In this document: positions 11,701 to 22,104 of the stretch, piece by piece
Layout of the letters: each line of letters begins with the position of its first letter
Numbering within the stretch: position 1 is the stretch's first letter
Assembly: GCA_001598975.1 (NCBI GenBank)
Contig: BBXU01001477.1
Location: 1 to 22,104 of the forward strand
From: Parachlorella kessleri
Lineage: Eukaryota; Chlorophyta; Trebouxiophyceae; Chlorellales; Chlorellaceae
Direction: 5' to 3'
DNA: 22,104 nucleotides
The notes under the pieces: model-generated
The model's input: the letters and a program-made list of their open reading frames with translations, nothing else
Databases searched by the model: none
Told to the model about the DNA's origin: nothing
Translations under genes and position numbers: made by a program

Positions 11701-12131
11701 CACCCACGACCACAGCGTGCCTGCCGGGCCGGGTTCTCTTCCTGCGGCGCTTGAAGCCCGCCGCCAGCGCGCAGCAGGCGCAGCATGAAAATGTTCCAGT
11801 TGGAGCTGCAGCGGCCAGCATGGAAGCGGGCATGGCGCCCTCGCAGCAGGGATTTACAGGAGCGACACCAATGGCCCCCACATTGCCAGCCACGGTAGCT
11901 CAAGAGCGGGATGTTGACTGCTGTGGGGGTTGCTGCGGCGGGTGCAGGCCCCTCCTAGGGGCCAAGGCGGGGCGGAAGGCGTCCCTGAAAAGCTGGGATG
12001 CAGTCTGGGTCACACCAGAGGATGTTGCCGGCGAGGGCATCTTGGTGTCCAAGAGGAGCCTGCATGACCACTATGTCAGCCGCCTGCTAAGCGTGCTGCA
12101 GCGGGTAGCTGTATCTGATGCCCACAGCTAG
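5756..12131 (+). CDS. Diacylglycerol lipase (DAGL)-like membrane protein, probable pseudoenzyme
   Basis: Twelve exons: 5756-5784, 5959-6024, 6246-6406, 6610-6808, 7119-7241, 7750-8285, 8541-8652, 8901-9122, 9425-10233, 10602-10776, 11187-11327, 11651-12131. All phases match and total 3054 nt, 1017 residues. The start MPALHLFGTRWNVASDY resembles DAGL-alpha's N-terminus. Four membrane segments follow within about residues 15-190, then the DAGL-type PLEELATEYMDRHGSNPLD segment. The lipase-3 core has IVYLNPGD...GYLVAVDR, a SIGGA strand (491-495; SIRGT in human DAGL), GHGLGAG (732-738), VWAFDPPGG, VILGKSASPR and LHDHYVSRLL. Family members use Ser-Asp-His to hydrolyse diacylglycerol at sn-1. Here the nucleophile position is Gly734 and the Asp position is Ser786, while His998 aligns with the catalytic His. 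Roughly 160 A/P/Q-rich residues are inserted before GHGLG. Architecture is secure; lipase activity is doubtful. Confidence 0.88.
10381..10470 (+). repeat. Decayed copy of the exon 10 start inside intron 9 of the DAGL-like gene
   Basis: ATACCATGCA at 10411-10420 recurs exactly 180 bases later at 10591-10600, where it forms the exon 10 acceptor (CATGCAG). Flanks also match: AGTGCTTGTG against TGTGCTTTGA just before. A second block, GGCCTCTTCGACCCTGC (from 10447), matches exonic GGCCTGTGTGACCCTGC (from 10634) at 14 of 17 bases. The upstream copy would read GLFDPA against GLCDPA in the exon. Its acceptor is lost: CATGCAT in place of CATGCAG. Confidence 0.55.
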
Positions 12132-12902
12132 CATGGCGCCGAAGGCGCTACTTTGTCGAGCATGGGCAGGAGGGTGTTAGGCAACATGACATCAATGTCT
12201 GCAAGTACTCAGCCCTATTGTTGTGGACACTGTGGCCCTGCCATACTAAGCTGGCCTTCCTTGGACTTCGTGATTCCAAGCTTGGGTGTGGCAAGTGCCA
12301 CGCTGTTGGGTGACTTTACTCCGTGCAGTACTTGACTTCTTAGGGTAGGACTTTGGGGATCCACCATTAGCTGTGGCTGTTGCTGTCAACAGGGCGTTAC
12401 AAGCAAGGAGACAGCGACAGTTAGGATGTGGCTGGCCGGCTGTTGCTGACTCATTAGTTGCTGACAGCGTAATGGGGCAACAGGCAACATCATCACCACT
12501 GCAGGAGCACTGCATGACGCCGCCCGGAACTGTTCTAGGCTTTTCATGCTTGCCCACTTACGCTATGTGCACATTCCGATCCCGTGCCTGGGTAGCCAAT
12601 CAATTTCAGTCACAAGTTACAACTGTACTAATAGAAGGACGGCTCTGAGGAGAGGGTCAATCAATCATCATTACGCTTCCCACAGCAGCAGCATAAGCAT
12701 GTGCCTTAGATGCGTCGCAGTCAATCAGGAGAGGGTCATCAAGGGACAATAAGTGGCACATACCTCACGGCACGCAAATCCAAAGCAAGCAGGAGCGGTC
12801 CCAGCTCCTGCGCAGCCACATCCCCTTCAAAAAGGGCGGCAAGAGAGAATCAGCCCAATTTCATTTCTCATCGAGTACTGATGACAAAATCCACTTAACA
12901 TA
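12132..12902. other. Convergent intergenic region (3' ends of two genes)
   Basis: This 771-base stretch lies between the stop codons of the DAGL-like gene (plus) and the secreted-protein gene (minus). I see no supportable gene; small ORFs here show no coding character. It presumably holds both 3' untranslated regions. A weak repeat, GGAGAGGGTCA, occurs near 12649 and 12729. No TGTAA was found on the plus strand for the DAGL-like gene. Confidence 0.5.
12617..12621 (-). terminator. Candidate polyadenylation signal (TGTAA) for the secreted-protein gene
   Basis: TGTAA on the minus strand, about 280 bases after the stop codon at 12903. TGTAA is the common poly(A) signal of chlorophyte algae. A five-base motif occurs often by chance, so this call depends on position. 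Confidence 0.35.
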
Positions 12903-14214
12903 TCAGACAGCCAGCAGGCGCCTCGAAGCGGCTGGCGCTGGTGCAGGGGCCAGCTCTGCAGTGTCCTCTGTGCTGGGCGCAGGTGCTGCTGCCGCTGCCC
13001 CCGAGGCCCCCGCCAGGGCTGCAGTCACATCCACCTGGCTGCCGATGGTGGTCTCCCCCGGCAGAATGTCCTTGCAGGCTGTCATGGCAGTGATACCCAG
13101 CAGCACACTGTAGGTCTCCTCGGCATAGGTCTGCAGGGGCAGCGTGATGCAGCACGTGGGTGACGCGCCCCGCTGTATGTTGCATACACCATTCAAGTCA
13201 GTTGGCTTTTCCTGCACCCAGCGGGTTTGCTTATCTCTGGTCCTGAGTCTTGCACGATGTCAAACCCCACCTGGTGCCCCACTTGAGTGGAAGAATAGGA
13301 AGAATGATGGGTTCCGCCTAAGCTGTGAGTTGCACGCTGCACCTGGCCATCTTACCACCCACCTTTAGCTCCTTGACCACAGAGCAGATGTCATAGGCCA
13401 CGCTGGCGAGCTCCTCCCTGGGGTTGGTGTGGCTCCATGCGTTGCCGGTGGTCTCTGGAATGGAGGGCAGGATCTGCTTGATGCGCAGCACTGCAATGTT
13501 GGCCCCCTGAACCAGGGAGTCCCACTGGCTCTGTTGGCTGGCCCACTTGATCTGCATCGGCCAGCAAGCGAAGGTGGGGTTCATCCATCTTGTGCCGCAA
13601 ACTCTGAGAGCAACTGTGGCAAGCCAGCTGAATTGAGGAGAGACCGTGATGAGCTGTTGTACCTGCACACTGTGAGACTAGAGCTTAGCCGCCAAGGTCG
13701 ACATATCGTGCTAGCTGGGGGCAAGTCCCTCAGTTGCAAGTCCTCACCTCCCACCAGATATTAGCAATTTGTGCGATGGCGGCATTGATCTCCTCCAGCA
13801 GGGCTGTGGATGCTGCGGGTGCCACAGCCTTGACGTTGTCCATCTGCATATTAAGCAGCAGCGGTGTTCGTTCACTGCTTATTACGGTGCAATCCTCCGT
13901 CTAAGACACATATCACCTGGTCCTTCACATGGTAGCTTGACCGTGCAAAAAGCTCACAAGCAAGCCCTTTCACTGCTGACTGCTTGCCTTTAGGTTCATG
14001 CCGTTGACGAGAGTTTGGACATCTTCTGCTGTGAGCTGACCTGCACCCAGAAGGGTGTCATGCTAACCGTCAGATCGCCATGGCAGTCACCATATTATCA
14101 TCTCGAGCATAAGTGTTTGGAAGACGTATCGTCAGCTTTGTTCGCCATCTGCTTACCGTTGGAGCGTGCTACCAGGCAGAGGGCAAGTGCCACAAGGAGT
14201 ACTGTTTTGGCCAT
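12903..14214 (-). CDS. Putative secreted protein, unknown function
   Basis: Five exons: 14214-14157, 14040-13988, 13843-13748, 13662-13363, 13211-12903, total 816 nt, 271 residues, all phases consistent. Exon 1 encodes a clear signal peptide, MAKTVLLVALALCLVARSNG, and the first intron follows it directly. The next part is helical and acidic (QLTAEDVQTLVNGMN; ALLEEINAAIAQIANIWWE). Exons 4-5 carry several Cys (including PTCCIT) and many Trp. The tail is Ala/Pro-rich and ends ASRRLLAV. I recognise no family. The intron after exon 2 appears to use a GC donor (AAG|GCAAGC). Exon 4 could instead start at 13551 after GATGCAG, also phase 0, giving 234 residues. Secretion is inferred from the signal peptide. 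Confidence 0.72.
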
Positions 14215-14812
14215 CTCGATTAACTCAGGAGATGCGTGGAGCTCACAATCTATGTGTAGTGTACTCCTGCCACAGCTGCGAAGGTAGTATTGGTGCGTGT
14301 CCAAGTCTCAACTAACTCGCCAGCGCGCTCCATGCTGAGCTTGCTAAGAAGATTCCGCCTCCGCCGCCTTGGCCGCGCGTGCCCTTTCCAATCCCTAGGC
14401 TCACGCTCAACAGAAGTGCAGTTATGAAGTGGGTACTTTACGATCCATGGCGGACAACTGTCATACTTAACTGCCATTTAGCCCTGCGTAACTTACAGAC
14501 CGCAAGGGCAGGCAGGCACATTGTCGTGCTGTTGTGGGGACGAGACAATATTACGGAGTACCACGGTATTATACGCATGCAAGCTCGTCCAGTCAAGGTG
14601 CCAAGGCAACTGGGTCCATGAGGAACATAAGATGAGCGTCTAGATGTCTCCGCGGGCTTTTCAGGATCCAGCATGTCTGGCACGTCCCTTAGACCTACAG
14701 TGTCCTCCCAGACTCCAAAGGTTGCCAAGGCTGGTCACTCCTGGTCGCAATCCACTTCTGAGCTGCTGTCTGCCCCACCAAAACCTTGGCCAGGGGATCT
14801 CATACGCTGGCG

Positions 14813-14817
14813 TTACA
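14813..14817 (-). terminator. Candidate polyadenylation signal (TGTAA) for the GFAT gene
   Basis: TGTAA on the minus strand about 510 bases past the GFAT stop codon. The distance suits the long 3' untranslated regions common in chlorophytes. Another TGTAA lies near 14492. Call based on motif and position only. Confidence 0.3.
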
Positions 14818-15148
14818 CAAGAAGCTTTAGATGTGCCACAGTGAGAAGACCAACGGCAACGCATGGGAGCCCAACAACCAAGGGCACATACAGCCCTCAG
14901 TGATGTCTCCCTATCCATGAAGCCATCAACATTTACCCCCAAAGAACCTCCAAGCTAACAGGAGACTCCCCATACCGGAGGTCACGAGGAATGCACTGCT
15001 TCGGGCCCGCAGCCGGCATTGGAAAATACACAACATACATCAGTTCAGCAGCTGCCAACTTGCCAGCGGTATAAATCTCGCGTTGTCAACATGCATTCTA
15101 CCAAGACTGAAACCTCAAGCCCACCAACCGGGTTTGGCTTGAGGCCGT

Positions 15149-15263
15149 GAGGGTTGGTCGCAGTAACAGCGCGCTGGGCCCCTTGGGCAACTACGCCCGC
15201 TAACACGGTCTGGCACGACGAGGGTTGGTCGCAGTGACAGCGCGCTGCCCCCCTTGGGCAACT
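15149..15263. repeat. Two-copy repeat downstream of the GFAT stop codon
   Basis: GAGGGTTGGTCGCAGT begins at 15149 and again at 15220, a 71-base offset. Each copy runs about 44 bases to TTGGGCAACT with few differences. The unit's end (CCCTTGGGCAACTCCCC) resembles the last coding exon of GFAT on the plus strand (CCTCTTGGGCAGCTCGCCC, near 15353). Read on the minus strand, the copies give ELPKGGSAL-like sequence against ELPKRGGQL in the exon. Confidence 0.7.
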
Positions 15264-15324
15264 CCCCATACTCCATCCTTAAGGTCCCCTGCCCGCCTCA
15301 GTCACGACGACTCATGCTGACCTG

Positions 15325-21840
<6,516 letters not shown>

Positions 21841-22104
21841 CTGCACCCACAGCACCCATGACGCCCCATGGGCTAGAGGTACTGCCGCAGACCAAGACCA
21901 CTGCTGTGTCAGTATAGACGAACAGAACCTATAACCATCCTTGCCTACATGCACACAGCACAGCACGGCACAGCGCAGCTCCTGCAGGCCTGAGCTCCGA
22001 CCAGGGCAGGCACCTCTTTTCCTCTCCCCACCAAGGCAGCCCCCCCCCCCCCCACCCCACCCACCCACACAACCACACCCCAAACACACACACACAACCC
22101 ACCA
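21841..22104 (-). other. Intronic sequence of the GFAT gene at the right edge
   Basis: Right of the acceptor GGGTGCAG|ATCAGT (exon start 21840) I see no further GFAT exon. The preceding exons, with the N-terminal Cys and the HTRWATHG-type motif of the glutaminase domain, should lie outside the window. Confidence 0.6.
22039..22104. repeat. Poly-C run and CA-rich microsatellite
   Basis: About 15 consecutive C, then CCCACCCACC-type sequence and an (CA)n stretch to the window edge. It is a low-complexity tract inside the GFAT intron and a likely site of assembly error. Confidence 0.9.

Larger units (their letters stand above)
14215..15324. other. Intergenic region, no gene seen
   Basis: About 1.1 kb between the secreted-protein gene start and the GFAT stop codon, both on the minus strand. 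Small ORFs on both strands (for example 14673-14903 plus and 14438-14728 minus) lack coding character or homology I recognise. The right half probably holds the GFAT 3' untranslated region, including the repeat at 15149-15263. The left half should hold the promoter of the secreted-protein gene, but I see no clear TATA box. Confidence 0.5.

Noticed and set aside
14438..14942. Possible small genes in the intergenic region
   Set aside because: ORFs on both strands are short, overlap each other, lack a conserved motif and have no supporting splice structure.

Overview
This window looks like a nuclear segment of a green alga, most likely a chlorophyte of the Trebouxiophyceae (Chlorella-like). That placement is an inference. 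It rests on GC-rich DNA, genes split into many exons with introns of about 80-400 bases, GT(G/A)AG donors and TGCAG acceptors, TGTAA motifs downstream of stop codons, a plant-type TTTAGGG telomere motif, and plant-like protein sequences. Nothing in it looks bacterial, viral or transposon-derived. All exon models were built by eye from splice sites, codon phase and family resemblance. Phases close exactly in three of the four genes.

Layout, left to right. (1) Positions 158-5326, minus strand, partial: the N-terminal helical domain and disordered middle of a senataxin/Sen1-type protein. Its helicase part would lie beyond the left edge. One exon carries an apparent one-base frameshift. (2) Positions 5423-5755: a short divergent intergenic region, probably a two-way promoter. 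(3) Positions 5756-12131, plus strand, complete: a 12-exon, 1017-residue membrane protein of the sn-1-specific diacylglycerol lipase (DAGL) family. Its nucleophile Ser is Gly and its catalytic Asp is Ser. (4) Positions 12903-14214, minus strand, complete: a five-exon gene for a small secreted protein of unknown function. (5) Positions 14215-15324: intergenic DNA with the downstream end of the last gene. (6) Positions 15325-21840, minus strand, partial: 14 exons of glutamine:fructose-6-phosphate aminotransferase (GFAT). They hold the end of the glutaminase domain and both sugar-isomerase domains. The exons with the N-terminal catalytic Cys lie beyond the right edge.

The genes do not form an operon and need not work together. 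GFAT makes glucosamine-6-phosphate for amino sugars. Sen1 proteins act in transcription termination and R-loop removal. DAGL proteins act in lipid signalling.

The two strongest leads are these. First, the GFAT introns contain many short tandem copies of the adjacent exon edges, splice sites included, with units of 25 to about 120 bases. This leaves rows of decoy donors and acceptors. A decayed copy of the same kind sits in a DAGL intron. Second, the DAGL-like protein keeps the family architecture but appears to have lost two of its three catalytic residues.
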